This document shows positions 11,552 to 23,624 of a DNA stretch of 64,000 nucleotides, in pieces. This stretch comes from Phocoena phocoena (Eukaryota; Chordata; Mammalia; Artiodactyla; Phocoenidae). Location: assembly GCF_963924675.1 (NCBI RefSeq), contig NC_089226.1, forward strand, positions 50,547,124-50,611,123, written 5' to 3'. A program made the position numbers and the translations under genes. Position 1 is the stretch's first letter; each line of letters opens with the position of its first letter. Below the pieces are notes generated by a model, which was not told where the DNA came from, did no database searches, and worked only from the letters and a program-made list of their open reading frames with translations.

Positions 11552-11830
11552 AGATTCTATATATAAGTGAGATCATGCAGTATTTGTCTTTCTGTGTCTG
11601 GCTTATTTCATTTAGCATAATGTCTTCTAGGTCCATGGCATACCACGTTGTTGCAACTGGCAGGCTTTCCTTCTTTTTTAAGGAGGAATTATATTCTACT
11701 GCATGTATATACCACATTTTCTTTATCCATTTGGCCATTGATAGACATTTAGATTGTTTCCATAACTTGGTTGTTGTGAATAATACTGCAATAAACACAG
11801 GGATACAAATTTCTCTCTTTTTTTATAGTA
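11552..11830 (-). mobile_element. Old L1 3'/ORF2-end fragment, left part
   Basis: Reverse of L1: 'TTAGATTCTATATATAAGTGAGATCATGCAG', 'GGCTTATTTCATTTAGCATAATG', then ORF2 C-terminus. The minus strand over 11798-11550 still reads MFIAVLFTTTKLWKQSK and KKMWYIHAVEYNSSLK. Continues at 12360 after an unexplained insert. Confidence 0.85.
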
Positions 11831-12359
11831 AAATTATTTAGCTCTTATTTTTTGGTTACAGTTAAATTCCAGTTAGATCTCTATGCACTTACATTGCAAA
11901 TGGTCAGTTGTTATCACAATTAGAACTGAATAGCTTATCAAATAAGTGCAGAGTGAGTAATGATCAATGCCTAGGTTTCCCCCGCCAACTGAAATGACCT
12001 ATATTTTGTTAAATTCTATTGACTAAAGAAATTCAGCAAGATATATTTGAGTTGAAAATTCCATATGCCTTTTGCTGACATTAAAAAGCTTCATATTAAA
12101 TATAAGAGCTGGCATATTAAAGAAAAGTCAGCATTCATTGTGGTTTGCATTATTCTGGGAATGTTATGTAAACCCATGCTTCTATTATTCCTTCAAATTA
12201 AATGACTTCTTATTATGTATTTTATTTATTATTACTTCCAGATGAGGATTAGGGAGGGAGGTATATGAATCCCAATTTAATAAATTAGACTCTTTTCTAT
12301 TATCCGAATAAATAAACCAGATATGGAATAGGTGTGAAGGTACGGGATACACTTGAAAT
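11831..12359. other. ~530-bp unidentified segment splitting an L1
   Basis: Sequence between two halves of one L1 whose text stops at 'ACAAATTTCTCTCTTTTTT' (about 11830) and resumes at 'CAGATATCTCTTTTAAA' (about 12360). The shared AAATNTCTCTTTT-like words at both edges could be a target-site duplication of about 12 bp with mismatches. The insert is AT-rich, has no poly-A end or terminal inverted repeats I can see, and matches no family I recognise. Confidence 0.5.
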
Positions 12360-12757
12360 CAGATATCTCTTTTAAACCCAGGTTTTAGTTCCTTTGGATA
12401 TATACCCAGAAGTGGGATTTCTGGATCAAATGGTAATTCTGTTTCAATTTTCTGAGGAAACTTCATATTGATTTCCATGGTGCCTGCACCAATTTATATG
12501 GCCACCGATAGTGTAAAAGTGTTCTTTTTTCCATATCTTTGGCAACACTTGTTGTTCTTTGGTTTTTGGATAATAGTCGTCCTAATAGGTGTGAGGTGAT
12601 ATCTCATCGCGGCTTTGATTTGCATTTCCCTAAACTTAGTCATTTTGAGCATCTCTTCACACACCAGTTGAACATTTATGTATCTTCTTTGGAAAAATGT
12701 TTATTCAGGTCTTTTGCCCGTTTAAAAAAAACAGGTTATTTTTGTTGCCGTTACTGA
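12360..12757 (-). mobile_element. Old L1 ORF2 fragment, right part
   Basis: Reverse of ORF2: 'CCTTTGGATATATACCCAGAAGTGGG', 'TAATAGGTGTGAGGTGATATCTCAT', 'TTGATTTGCATTTCCCTAA', 'GGTCTTTTGCCC'. Collinear with 11552-11830, so both are one element. Confidence 0.9.
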
Positions 12758-12759
12758 GT

Positions 12760-12963
12760 TCTAGGAGTCAATGAGCTTATACATGAATCCTCCTCAAGTC
12801 AAGTTTTGAGATCAGTGCATTACAGCCTTGAAGCCAGAAGACCCAGCTGAGCTGCACCCAGATTCCTGACCTACAGAAACTGTGAGGTTAAAAAATAAGT
12901 CTGTTGTTTTAAGCCAGCAAATTTTGGAGGCGATTTGTTATATATCAATAGATAACTAGTAAA
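12760..12963 (+). mobile_element. MaLR/MLT1-like LTR, 3' part
   Basis: Ends in 'CTGACCTACAGAAACTGTGAGGTTAAAAAATAAG', 'TTGTTTTAAGCCAGCAAATTTTGGAGGCGATTTGTTATATATCAATAGATAACTAGTAAA'. These are the polyadenylation region and right end of the same old LTR family as 56543-57052. The 5' part is missing. Confidence 0.7.
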
Positions 12964-12965
12964 CC

Positions 12966-13340
12966 TGTCTTATGTGAGTTTCATCTTCTTGCATCTGAGC
13001 AGTCACCTGAGAAGTAGGTATCTCCCAGAGAACTTTGTACACTGATGTGCTGGACCACTGTAAGGATTCCTGCTGAAGAGCAATGCTTGATGTTGCTTTT
13101 CTGGCAAGTGGGCAAGTGGTGGTTTCTGTCCTCTATCCTGATGATGCCAAAAGACAGCCTGTGGTAGACTTGTGAGTCAGAATTTTTGTTTTACTATTAA
13201 GATCCCTATTGATAGTTGCAGACTTACAGTTAAACCTAATATATTCCAGATACTGTGTTAGAAACTGGAAATAGAATTATAGAGACACTCTATGATCTCC
13301 AAGAAAAACAGACACATAAGCAAGTAAAATATATTCGATG
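12966..13340. other. Unassigned sequence
   Basis: No repeat recognised. 12980-13175 has slightly higher GC and a transcript-like look but no maintained frame; I cannot name a parent gene. Confidence 0.35.
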
Positions 13341-13342
13341 TT

Positions 13343-13580
13343 ATAATTTATTCAGTGCCTATACCATATTAGGCTTGGTTCTTAGAGCTTTTGAAGATGT
13401 CTGGCATGTATATTATCCCTAATTATCACTAATTCCTTCAAGGTAGATATTATCACTATCCAGTTTTAACAGACTGGAAAACTGAACCTAAGAGAAATTA
13501 GTTGATTGGATCAGTAACCAAAACCTAAAATGTGGTGGATCTAGGATTGAATCCTAGATCTTTCTTAATCAAAAGCGTTT
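13343..13580 (-). mobile_element. MIR SINE, antisense
   Basis: Reverse of MIR: 'TTTATTCAGTGCCTATACCATATTAGGC', 'AAGGTAGATATTATCACTATCCAGTTTTAACAGACTGGAAAACTGAACCTAAGAGAAATTAG', 'GGTGGATCTAGGATTGAATCCTAGATC'. Order and spacing fit MIR over nearly its whole length. Confidence 0.8.
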
Positions 13581-13959
13581 ATTTTGACTGTCACATATCA
13601 ATCACTGGGATATCATGGAGGATAAAGATATCCTGTACATATGGTAGCTTGGTAGGCTGGAGTGGACTTTGAAGAAAGAAGAGTTGGTCAAGCAGGCAAG
13701 ACAGGATTTTCCACAGCTCTAGACTAGCACAGCTGTAACTGTGACTGTAGTATTTTGGGGGAGCTATACTTCTTTTCATGAGCCAACGGTGGCAAGCACC
13801 ATGACTTTCTCTTCATATCCCAACATGTTACTTGAGAGTGTATTAGTTTAAATCCCTGTCAATCTTAACAGTATTTACCACATCTTTCTTCTGGAAACGC
13901 TTCATAATGCCTGTGGTTTCTATGACTCTATACTTTCTTGATTGTCTTTCCTGGGCTTT

Positions 13960-14425
13960 TCCTCAGAATTGCTTTTATATTATAGTGGTTAAAAATATAT
14001 ATATAGCATAATATTTGCTACTTTAACCATTTAAAATATATATTTCAATGGCTATTAGTTACATTCACAGTGTTGTGCAACCATCACCACTATCTTTAAA
14101 ACTTTTTCATCATTACAAATAGAAACTCAGTATCCATTAAGAAATACTTTCTCTTTCCCTGTTCAACCCCAGCCTCTGCTAAGCCCTAATCTACATTCTG
14201 TCACTATGAATTTGCCTATGCTAGGTATTTCGTATAATAGTAAAATCATATAATATTTGTCCTCTGTGTCTGGCTTATTTCATGTAGCATAATATTTTCA
14301 AGGTTATTACATGTTATGGCAGGTGTCAAAACTCCATCCCTTTCTAAGACTGTATAATACTCCATTCCATGTATATACCACATTTTGTTTATTCATCTGT
14401 TATGGACACTTGGGTTTCCAGCGTT
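13960..14425 (-). mobile_element. Old L1 (L1M-type), 3' segment, left of nested block
   Basis: Reverse of an L1M 3' UTR and ORF2 end: 'GTTACATTCACAGTGTTGTGCAACCATCACC', 'GTGTCTGGCTTATTTCATGTAGCATAATATTTTCAAGG', 'TTATTCATCTGTTATGGACACTTGGG'. It stops at the T-run at 14426. The missing continuation ('TTACAGTGAACATGGGCATTC') appears at 25453, so about 11 kb has been inserted. Confidence 0.9.
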
Positions 14426-15804
14426 TTTTTTTTGTTTTTTTTTAATTTTTATAGGAGTGTAGTTGATTAAAATGTTGTGTTAGTTTCAGGTGTATAGCAA
14501 AGTGAATCAGTTATATATATACATATGTCCACTCTTTTTTATTCTTTTCCTTATAGGCCATTACAGAGTATTGAGTAGAGTTTCTTGTGCTATACAGTAG
14601 GTTCTTATTAGTTATCTATTTTATATATAGTAGCGTGTATATGTCAATCCCAATCTCCCAATTTAACCATCCCCCACTTACACCCTGTAACCATAAGTTT
14701 GTTTCCTACATCTGTAACTCTATTTCTGTTTTGTAGATAGTTCATTTGTACCCTTTTTTTTTAGATTCCATGTATAAGCAATATCATATGATATTTGTCT
14801 TTCTCTGTCTCACTTAGTATGACAGTCTCTAGGTTCACCCATGTTGCTGCAAATGACATTATTTATTTCTTTTTTATGGCTGAGTAATATTCCATTGTAT
14901 ATATGTACCACATCTTCTTTATCCATTCCTCTGTTGATGAACATATAGGTTGCTTCCATGTCCTGGCTATTGTAAACAGTGCTGCAATAAATAATGCATG
15001 TATCTTTTCAAATTATGGTTTTCACCAGATATATGCCCAGGAGTTGGATTTCAGGATCATATGGTAGCTCTAGTTTTAGTTTTTTAAGGAATCTCTATAC
15101 TGTTCTCCATAGTGTCTGTAACAACTTACATTCCCACCAAGAGTGTAGGAGGGTTCCCTTTTCTCCATACCCTATCCAGCATTTATTATTTGTAGACTTT
15201 TTAAAGATGGCCATTCTGACCAGTGTGAGGTGATGCCTCATCGTAGTTTTGATTTGCTTTTTTCTCATAATTAGCTATGTTGAGCATCTTTTCATATGCT
15301 TATTGGCCATCTGTATGTCTTCTTTGAAGAAATGTCTATTTAGATCTTCTACCCATTTTTTAATTGGGTTGTTTCTTATTTTGATATTGAGCTCCATGGG
15401 CTGTTGGTATATTTTGGAGATTAATCCCTTGTCGGTTGTTTCATTTGCAAATATCTTCTCCCATTCTAAGGGTTGTCTTTTTCTGTTGTTTATGGTTTCC
15501 CTTGCGGTGCAAAAGCCTTTAAGTTTGATTAGGTCCTATTTGTTTATTTTTGTTTTTATTTTCATTACTCTAGGAGGTGGATCAAAAAAGATCTTGCTGT
15601 GATTTATGTCAAACAGTGTTCTTCCTATGTTTTCCTCTAAGAGTTTTATAGTATCTGGCCTTACATTTAAGTCTTTAATCCATTTTGAGTTTATTTTTGT
15701 GTATGGTGTGAGGGAGTGTTCTAATTTCATTCATTTACATGTAGCTGTCCAGTTTCCCCAGAACCTCTTATGTCTTTTCTCCATTGTATATTCTTGCCTC
15801 CCTT
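14426..15804 (-). mobile_element. 5'-truncated L1 inserted into older L1
   Basis: Begins with a T-rich tail, then L1 3' UTR ('AAAGTGAATCAGTTATATATATAC', 'CCCCACTTACACCCTGTAACCATAAG'), then ORF2 read backwards to 'CATTGTATATTCTTGCCTCCCTT'. The 15730-15536 minus strand still encodes the ORF2p segment [26 protein letters not shown]. Its 5' end is then broken by the composite L1 starting at 15810. TSD for this element is not clear. Confidence 0.85.
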
Positions 15805-15999
15805 GGATTCTTTTTTCGTTTCAAAAAATTTTTTTTATTAGTTATTTGATATATATTAGTGTATATATGTCAATCCCAATCTCCCATTCACCCCACCACC
15901 ACCACCACTTTCCACCCTTGGTGTCCATACATTTGTTCTCTGCATCTGTGTCTCATTTCTGCCTGGTAAACTGATTCATCTGTACAATTTTTCTAGATT

Positions 16000-18900
16000 C
16001 CACATATGCGTTAATATATGATATTTGTTTTTCTCTTTCTGACTTACTTCACTCTGTATGACAGTCTCTAGGTCCATCCACATCTCTACAAATGACCCAA
16101 TTTCATTCCTTTTTATGGCTGAGTCAAATTCCATTGTATATATGTACCTTATCATCTGTCGATGGGCATTTAGGTTGCTTCCATGACCTGGCTGTTGTAA
16201 ACAGTGCTGCAATGAACATTGGGGTACATGTGTGTTTTTGAATTATGGTTTTTATCTGGGTATATGCCCAGTAGTGGGATTGCTGGGTCATATGGTAATT
16301 CTACTTTAATTTTTTAAGGAACCTCCATACTGTTCTCCATAGTGGCTATATCAATTTACATTCCCACCAACAGTGCAAGAGGGTTCCCTTTTCTTCACGC
16401 CCTCTCCAGCATTCGTTGTTTGTAGATTTTCTGATGAAGCCCATGCTAACTGGTGTGAGGGGTTACCTCACTATAGTTTTGATTTGCATTTCTCTAATAA
16501 TTAGTGATGTTGAGCTGATTTTCATGTGCCTCTTGGCAATCTGTATGTCTTTTTTGGAGAAATGCCTATTTAGGTCTTCTGCACATTTTGGATGGGGTTG
16601 TTTGTTCTTTTAATATTGAGCTACATGAGCTGTTTGTATATTTTGGAGATTAATCCTTTGTCCGTTGATCTCTTTGCAAATATTTTCTCCCATTCTGAGG
16701 GTTGTCTTTTTGTATTGTTTATGGTTTCCTTTGCTATGAAAAAGCTTTTAAGTTTCATTAGGTCCCATTTGTTTATTTTTGTTTGTATTTCCATTACTCT
16801 AGCAGGTGGGTCAAAAAAGATCTTCCTGTGATTTATGTCAAAGAGTGTCTTCCTAAATTTTCCTCTAAGAGTTTTACAGTGTCTGGTCTTACATTTAGGT
16901 CTTTAATCCACTTTGAGTTTATTGCTGTGTATGGTGTTAGGGAGTGTTCTAATTTCATTCTTTTACATGTAGCTGCCCAGTTTTTGCAGCACCACTTATT
17001 AAAGAGGCTGTCTTTTCCCCATTGTATATCCTTGCCTCCTTTGTTATAGATTAGTTGGCCATAGGTGCATGGGTTTATCTCTGGGCTTTCTATCATGTTT
17101 CATTGTTCTATATTTCTGTTTTTGTGCCTGTACCATATTGTCTTGATTATTGTAGCTTTGTAGTATAGTCTGAAGTCAGGTAGCCTGATTCCTCCAGCTC
17201 GGTTTTTTTCCCTTAAGATTGCTTTGGCTATTCGGCATCTTTTGTGTCTCCATACAAATTTTAAGATTTTTTGTTCTAGTTCTATAAAAAATGTCACTGG
17301 TTATTTGATAGGGATTGCATTGAATCTGTGGATTGCATTGAATCTGTAGATAGCTTTGTGTAGTATAGTCATTTTCACAGTATCGATTCTTCCAATCCAA
17401 GAACATGGTCTATCTCTCCATCTGTCTGTGTCATCTTTGATTTCTTTCATCAGTGTCTTATAGTTTTCTGAGTACAGGTCTTTTTCCTCCTTAGGTAGGT
17501 TTATTCCTAGGTATTTTATTCTTTTTTTTTTGCAATGGTGAATGGGATTGTTTCCTTAATTTCTCTTTCTGATCTTTAATCGTTCGTGTATCGGAATGCA
17601 AGAGATTTCTGTGCATTAATTTTGTATCCTGCTACTTTACCAAATTCATTGATTAGCTCTAGTAGTTTTCTGGTGGAATCTTTAGGATTCTCTATGTAGA
17701 GTATCATGTCATCTTCAAACACTGGCAGTTTTACTTCTTCTTTTACAATTTGTATTCCTTTTATTTCTTTTTCTTCTCTGATTGCCATGGCTAGGGCTTC
17801 CAAAACTGTGTTGAATAATAGTGGCAAGAGTGCCATCCTTGTCTTCTCCCTGATCTTATAGGAAATGCTTTTTCACCATTGAGAGTGATGTTTGCTGTGG
17901 GTTTGTTGTATATGGCCTTTATCATGTTGAGGTAGGTTCCCTCTGTTCCCATTATCTGTAGAGTTTTTATCATAAATGGGTGTTGAATTTTGTCAAAAGC
18001 TTTTTCTACATCGATTGAGATGATCATATGTTTTTTATTCTTCAGTTTGTCAATATGGTGTATCACATTGTTTACTTTGTGTATATTGAAGAATTCTTGC
18101 ATACCTGGGATAAATCCCACTTGATCATGGTGTATGATCCTTTTAATGTGTTGTTGGATTCTGTTTGCTAGTATTCTGTTGAGGATTTTTGCATCTATTT
18201 TCATCAGTGATACTGATCTGTAATTTTCTTTTTTTGTAGTATCTTTGTCTGGTTTTGGTATCAGGGTGATGGTTGCCTCATAGAATGAGTTTGGGAGTGT
18301 TCCTTCCTCTGCTGTATTTTGGAAGAGTTTGAGAAGGATAGGTGTTAGCTCGTCTCTAAATGTTTGATAGAATTCGCCGGTGAAGCCATCTTGTCCTGGG
18401 CTTTTGTTTGTTGGAAGATTTTAAATCACAGTCTCAATTTCAGTGCTTGTAGTTGGTCTGTTTATATTTTCTATTTCTTCCTGGTTCAATCTTGGAAGGT
18501 TGTGCTTTTCTAAGAATTTATCCATTTCTTCCAGGTTGTCCATTTTATTGGCATAGTGTTGCTTGTAGTAATCTCTCATAAACCTTTGTATTTCTGCAGT
18601 GTCACTTGTTACTTCTCCTTTTTCACTTCTTATTCTATTTATTTGAGTCTTTTCCCCTTTTTCCTTGATGAGTGTTGATAATGTTTTATCAATTTTGTTT
18701 ATCTTCTCAAAGAACCAGCTTTTAGTTTTATTGATCTTAACTGTTGTTTCTTTCTTTTTCATTTATTTCTGATATGATCTTTATGATTTCTTTCCTTCTG
18801 CTAATTTTGGGTTTTTTTAAATTTCTTTTTTGAAGTGCTTTAGGTGTAAATTCAGGTTATTTGAGATGTTTCTTGTTTCTAATGTAGGATTGTATTGTTA

Positions 18901-19760
18901 TAAACTTCCCTGTTAGAACTGCTTTTGCTGCATCCCATAGGCTTTTGGTTGTCGTGTTTTCATTGTCATTTGTTTCTAGATATTTTTTGATTTCCTCTTT
19001 GATTTCTTCATTGACCTCTTGGTTATTTAGTAGTGTATTGTTTAGCTTACATGTGTTTGTATTTTTCATAGTTTTTTTCCTATATTTGATATCTAGTCTT
19101 ATAGTGTTGTGGTGGGAAAAGGTACTTGATATTATTTCAATTTCTTAAATTTACCAAGGCTTGATTTGTGACCCAAGATATGATCTATTCTCGGGAATGT
19201 TCCATGTGCACTTCAGAAGATAGTGTATTCTGTTGGTTTTGGTTGGAATGTCCTATAAGTATGAATTAAGTCCATCTTGTTCAATGTGTCATTTAAAGCT
19301 TGTGTTTGCTTATTTATTTTCACTTTTGATGGTCTGTCCATTGATGAAAATGGGGCGTTAAAATCCTCTACTATTATTGTGTTACTGTCAATTTCCCCCT
19401 TTATGGTTGTTAGCAGTTGCCTTATATACTGAGGTGCTCCTATGTTGGGTGCATAAATATTTACGACTGTTATTTCTTCTTCTTGGATTGAACCCTTGAT
19501 CATTTTATAGTGTCCTTCTTTGTCTCTTGTAATAGTCTTTATTTTAAAGTCTATTATGTCTGATATGGGAATTTCTACTTCAGCTTTCTTTTGATTCCTA
19601 TTTGCCTGGAATATCTTTTTCCATCCCCTCACTTTCAGTCTGGTCTGTATGTATCCCTAGGTTAGAAGTGAGTCTCTTGTAGACATCATTTATGTGGGTC
19701 TTGGTTTTGTATCCATTCAGCCAGTCTATGTTGTTTGGCTGGAGCATTTAATTCTTTTAC
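16000..19760 (-). pseudogene. L1 ORF2 pseudogene (endonuclease-RT)
   Basis: Minus-strand ORF2 remnants in collinear order. Endonuclease part 19632-19213 (MRGWKKIFQANRNQKKA, DKEGHYKMIKGSIQEEEI, NIYAPNIGAP). Linker 18762-18421 (KSWFFEKINKIDKTLS, NLPRLNQEEIENINRP). RT 18204-17576 ([46 protein letters not shown]). C-terminal part 17096-16833 ([37 protein letters not shown]). The RT active-site motif, FADD in active L1, reads FEDD here (about 17711-17725). With many frameshifts and stops this copy is dead. Confidence 0.92.
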
Positions 19761-19859
19761 ATTTAAGGTAATTATCGCTATGTATTTTCTTATTACCATT
19801 TTCTTAGTTTTTTTGGGTTTGTTCTTATGGGTCTTTTCCTTCTCTTGTGTTTCATGCCC

Positions 19860-20720
19860 AAAGTAGTTCCATTAGCATTTGTTGTAAAGCTGGTTTGGTG
19901 GTGCTAAATTGTCTTAGATTTTATTTGTCTGTAAAGCTTTTAATTTCTCCATCGAATTTGAATGGGATCTTTGCTTCGTAGAGTAATCTTGGTTATAGGT
20001 TTTTCCCTTTCATCACTTTAAATATGTCCTGCCACATTCTTCTGGCTTGCAGAATTTCTGCTGAAAGTTCAGCTGTTAACCTTATGGGGATGCACTCATG
20101 TGTTATTTGTTGCTGTTCCCTTGCTGCTTTTAATATTTTTTCTTTTTATTTATTTTTTGATAGTTTGATTAATATGTGTGTTGGCATGTTTCTCCTTGTA
20201 TTTATCCTGTATGGGACTCTCTGCACTTCCTGGACTTGATTGACTATTTCCTTTTTCGTATTAGGGAACTTTTCAACTATAATCTCTTCAAATATTTTCT
20301 CAGTCCCTTTCTTTTTCTCTTCTTTTTCTGGGACCCCTATAATTCAAATGTTGGTGCATTTAATGTTGTCCCAGAGGTCTCTGAGACTGTTCTCAATTCT
20401 TTTCATTCTTTTTTCTTTATTCTGCTCTGTGGTAGTTATTTGCACTATTTTATCTTCCAGGTCATGTATTCATTCTTCTGCCTCAGTTATTCTGCTATTG
20501 ATTCCTTCTAGAGAATTTTTTATTTCATTTATTGTGTTGTTCATCATCGTTTGTTTGCTCTTTAGTTCTTCTAGGTCCTTATTAAACGTTTCTTATATTT
20601 TCTCCATTCTGTTTCCAATATTTTGGATCATCTTCACTATCATTACTCTGAATTATTTTTCAGATAGACTGCCTATTTCCTCTTCTTTTGTTTGGTCTGC
20701 TGGGTTTTTACCTTGCTACT
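19860..20720 (-). pseudogene. L1 ORF1 remnant
   Basis: Antisense counterpart of L1 ORF1 (RNA-binding chaperone with N-terminal coiled coil). The plus strand shows the typical mirror words 'CTTATGGGGATGCACTC', 'AACTATAATCTCTTCAAATATTTTCTC', 'GTTGTCCCAGAGGTCTCTGAGACTG', 'TCTGCCTCAGTTATTCTGCTATTGATTCC'. They parallel 23820-24290 in the second copy, whose minus strand reads as coiled-coil protein. Here no long minus-strand frame survives. Confidence 0.8.
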
Positions 20721-22875
20721 TCATCTGCTGTGTGTTTCTCTGTCTTCTCATTTTGCTTAACTTACTGTGTTTGCAGTCTCCTTTTCACAGTCTGCAGGTT
20801 CATAGTTCCTGTTGTTTTTGGTGTCTGTCCCCCGTGGCTAAGTTTGTTTCAGTGGGTTTTGTATGCTTCCTGGTGGAGGGTACTGGTGCCTGTGTTTTGA
20901 TGGATGAGGCTGGATCTTGTCTTTCTTGTGGGCAGGCCTGTATCTGGCTATGTGTTTTGGAGTGTCTGTGATCTTATCATAATTTTAGGCATCCTTTCTG
21001 CTAATGGGTGGGGTTGTGTTCCTGTACTGCTAGTTGTTTGGCATAGGGTGTCCAGCACTGTAGCTTGCTGGTCTTTGAGTGGAGCTGGGTCTTAGCATGG
21101 AAACAGAGATCTCTGGGAGAGTTTTGCCAACTGATATTATGAGGGGCCAGGAGGTGTCTGGTGGAACAGTGTCCTCAACTCGGCTCTCCCACGTCAGAGG
21201 CTCAGGTCTGATACCTAGGTGGAGTACCAAGACCCTATCAGCCCCCGTGTCAGAAGAAAAGGGAGAAAAGAAAAAAAATAGAAAGAAAGAAAAAAATGAA
21301 GTTATTGAAATAAAAAATATTATTAAAATAAAAAAGTAATTTGAAAAAAAAAGGAAGAGAGTAAGGAAACCAATAAACAAATCCACAAATGATAAGAAGG
21401 CTAAAAACTAATCCAATAAAATGGACAGACAGAACCTTAGGACAAATGGTAAAAGCAAACCTATAGAGACAAAATCACGTAAAGAAGCATACACATACAC
21501 ACTCACAAAAAGCGAAAAAGGAAATAAAAAAGTATATATATATTATATATATATATATATATAAAAGAAGAGCAACCAAATCAATAAACAAATATACCAA
21601 TGATAATAAGCTCTAAATACTAAACTAAGATAAACATAAAACTAGAAAGAAATTTGACCCAGAAAGCAAACCCCAAGTCTACAGTTGCTCCCAAAGTCCA
21701 TCCCCTGAATTTTGGGATGATTCGTTGTTGATTCAGGTATTCCACTGATGCAGCGTAAATCAAATTGATTGTGAAGATTTAATCCACTCCTCCTGAGGCT
21801 GCTGGGAGAGATTTCCCTTTCTCTTCTTTGTTCGCACAGCTCCTGGGGTTCAGCTTTGGATTTGACCCTGCCTCTGCATATAGGCATGTCTCCCTCTGGC
21901 GTCTATTCTTCACCCAGACAGGACGGGGTTAAAGGAGCAGCTGATTCGGGGGCTCTGGCTCACTGAGGCCAGGGGCAGGAGGGGTACAGAATGCGGGGTG
22001 AGCCTGCAGTGGCAGAGGCTGGAATGATGTTGCAACAGCCTGAGGCATGCTGTGTGTTCTCCCGGGGAAGTTGTCCCTGGATCATGGGACCCTGACAGTG
22101 GCGGGCTGCACAGGCTCCCTGGAGGGGAGGTGTGGATAGTGACCTGTGCTTGCACACAGGCTTCTTGGTGACTGCAGCAGCAGCCTTAGCATTTCATGCC
22201 CGTCTCTTGTGTCTGCGCTGATAGCCATGGCTTGCGCCCGTCTCTGGAGCTCATTTAGGTGGTGTTCTGAATCCCCTGTCCTTGAACACTCCGAAACAAT
22301 GGTCTCTTGACTCTTAGGCAGTTCCAAACTTTTTCCTGGACTCCTTCCTGGCTAGCTGTGGCACAGTAGCCCCCTTCAGTCTGGGTTCATGAAGCCAACC
22401 CCAGTCGAGCCTCAGCTCCCAGCCTCCACCTGCCCCGGTGGGTGAGGAGACAAGCTTCTCAGGCTGGTGAGTGCTGGTCGGCACCAATACTCTGTGTGGG
22501 AATCTCTCCGCTTTGCCCTGTGCACCCCTGTTGCTGCACTCTCCTCAGTGACTCTGAAGCTTCCCCGCTCCCCCACCCCTCGTCTCCACCAGTGAAGGGG
22601 CTTCCTATTGCGCAGAAACTTTTCCTCCTTCACAGCTCCCTCCCAGAGGTGCAGGTCCCATCCCTATTCTTTTGTCTCTGTTTTTCCTTTTTCCTTTTGC
22701 CCTACCCAGGTACATGGGGGAGTTTCTTGCCTTTTGGGAAGTGTGAGGTCTTCTACCAGTGTTCAGTAAGTGTTCCGTAGAAGGTGTTCCACATGTAGAT
22801 ATATTTTTGATGTACTTGTGGGGAGGAAGGTGATCTCCATGCCTTACTCCTTTACCATCTTGAAGGTCCTCCCCC
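20720..22875 (-). promoter_or_regulatory. L1 5' UTR (internal promoter region), degenerate
   Basis: About 2.1 kb between ORF1 and the L1 start. GC-richer blocks at 20800-21240 and 21900-22760 flank an A-rich block (plus strand, 21250-21630) holding a (TA)n run at 21531-21562. In active elements this region carries the sense promoter. Activity here is unlikely given the state of the ORFs; I see no specific factor site that I would defend. Confidence 0.6.
21531..21562 (+). repeat. (TA)n microsatellite in L1 5' UTR
   Basis: Nearly pure TA alternation, two runs separated by TATTATA, within the A-rich part of the L1 5' UTR. Confidence 0.9.
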
Positions 22876-22946
22876 TGTAATTGATTTCTAATCTCATAGC
22901 ATTGTGGTTGGAAAAGATGATTGAAGTGATTTGAATTTTCTTAAAT

Positions 22947-23528
22947 TTACCGAGACTTGATTTGTGACCCAAGGTGTGATCTATCCTGGAGAATGTTCTT
23001 TGTGCCCTTGAGAAAAAGGGTATTCTGTTGTTTTTGGATGGAATGCCCTATAATATCAATTAAATCTATCTGGTCTGTTTTGTCATTTAAAGCTTGTGTT
23101 TCCTTATTGATTTTCTGTCTGGATGATCTGTCTATTGGTGTAAGTGAGGTGTTAAAGTCTGCCACTATTATTGTGTTACTGTCGATTTCTTCTTTTATAG
23201 CTGTTAGCATTTCCCTTATGTATTAAGGTGCTCCTGTGTTTGGTGCATATATATTTAGAATTGTTATATCTTCTTCTTGGATTGATCCCTTGATCATTAT
23301 GTAATGTCCTTCCTTGTCTCTTGCAATATTCTTTGTTTTAAAGTCTGTTTTATGTGATATGAGTATTGCTACTCCAGCTTTCTTTTGACTTCCATTTACA
23401 TGGAATATCTTTTCCCATCCCCTCATTTTCAGTCTGTAGGTCTCTTGTAGACAGTATATATACAGGTCTTGTTTTTGTATCCATTCTGTGAGCCTGTGTC
23501 TTTTGGTTGGAGCATTTAATCCATTCAC
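22947..23528 (-). pseudogene. L1 ORF2 N-terminal endonuclease remnant
   Basis: Minus strand 23528-23223 reads NGLNAPTKRHRLTEWIQKQD, KKAGVAILISHKTDFKTK, GHYIMIKGSIQEEDITILNIYAPNTGAP. It continues in another frame over 23210-22947 (ADFNTSLTPIDRSS, DLIDIIGHSI). The metal-binding loop reads QETY where active L1 endonucleases have QETH. The first codon of the NGLNAP stretch is GTG. Truncated before RT by the junction at 22876. Confidence 0.9.
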
Positions 23529-23624
23529 ATTTAAGGTAATTATCTATATCATGTTCCTATTACCATTTTCTTAATTGTTTTGAGTTTGTTTTTGTAGTTC
23601 CTTTTCTTCTCTTGTGTTTCCCAC

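Larger units (their letters stand above)
15810..22875 (-). mobile_element. Near full-length L1, antisense (3' end to 5' UTR)
   Basis: Runs without visible break from an L1 3' tail (T-rich, 15810-15838) through the 3' UTR, all of ORF2, ORF1 and a long 5' UTR. It ends at 'TTACCATCTTGAAGGTCCTCCCCC', the reverse of the usual L1 start (GGGGGAGG...AAGATGG). Length is about 7.07 kb. A 14-bp GCCTCCCTTGGATT lies just left (15796-15809). Its partner is not at 22876 but at 25428-25441, so the unit bounded by the TSD also includes 22876-25427. Confidence 0.9.

Noticed and set aside
12980..13175. Possible processed pseudogene
   Set aside because: Slightly transcript-like text but no parent gene recognised, no poly-A tail and no TSD found.
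20240..20971. Longest open frame in the window, 243 residues on the plus strand
   Set aside because: It is the antisense shadow of L1 ORF1 and 5' UTR. Composition is Phe/Ser/Leu-rich from reversed A-rich DNA, and neighbouring frames show real ORF1p-like protein on the minus strand of the sister copy.
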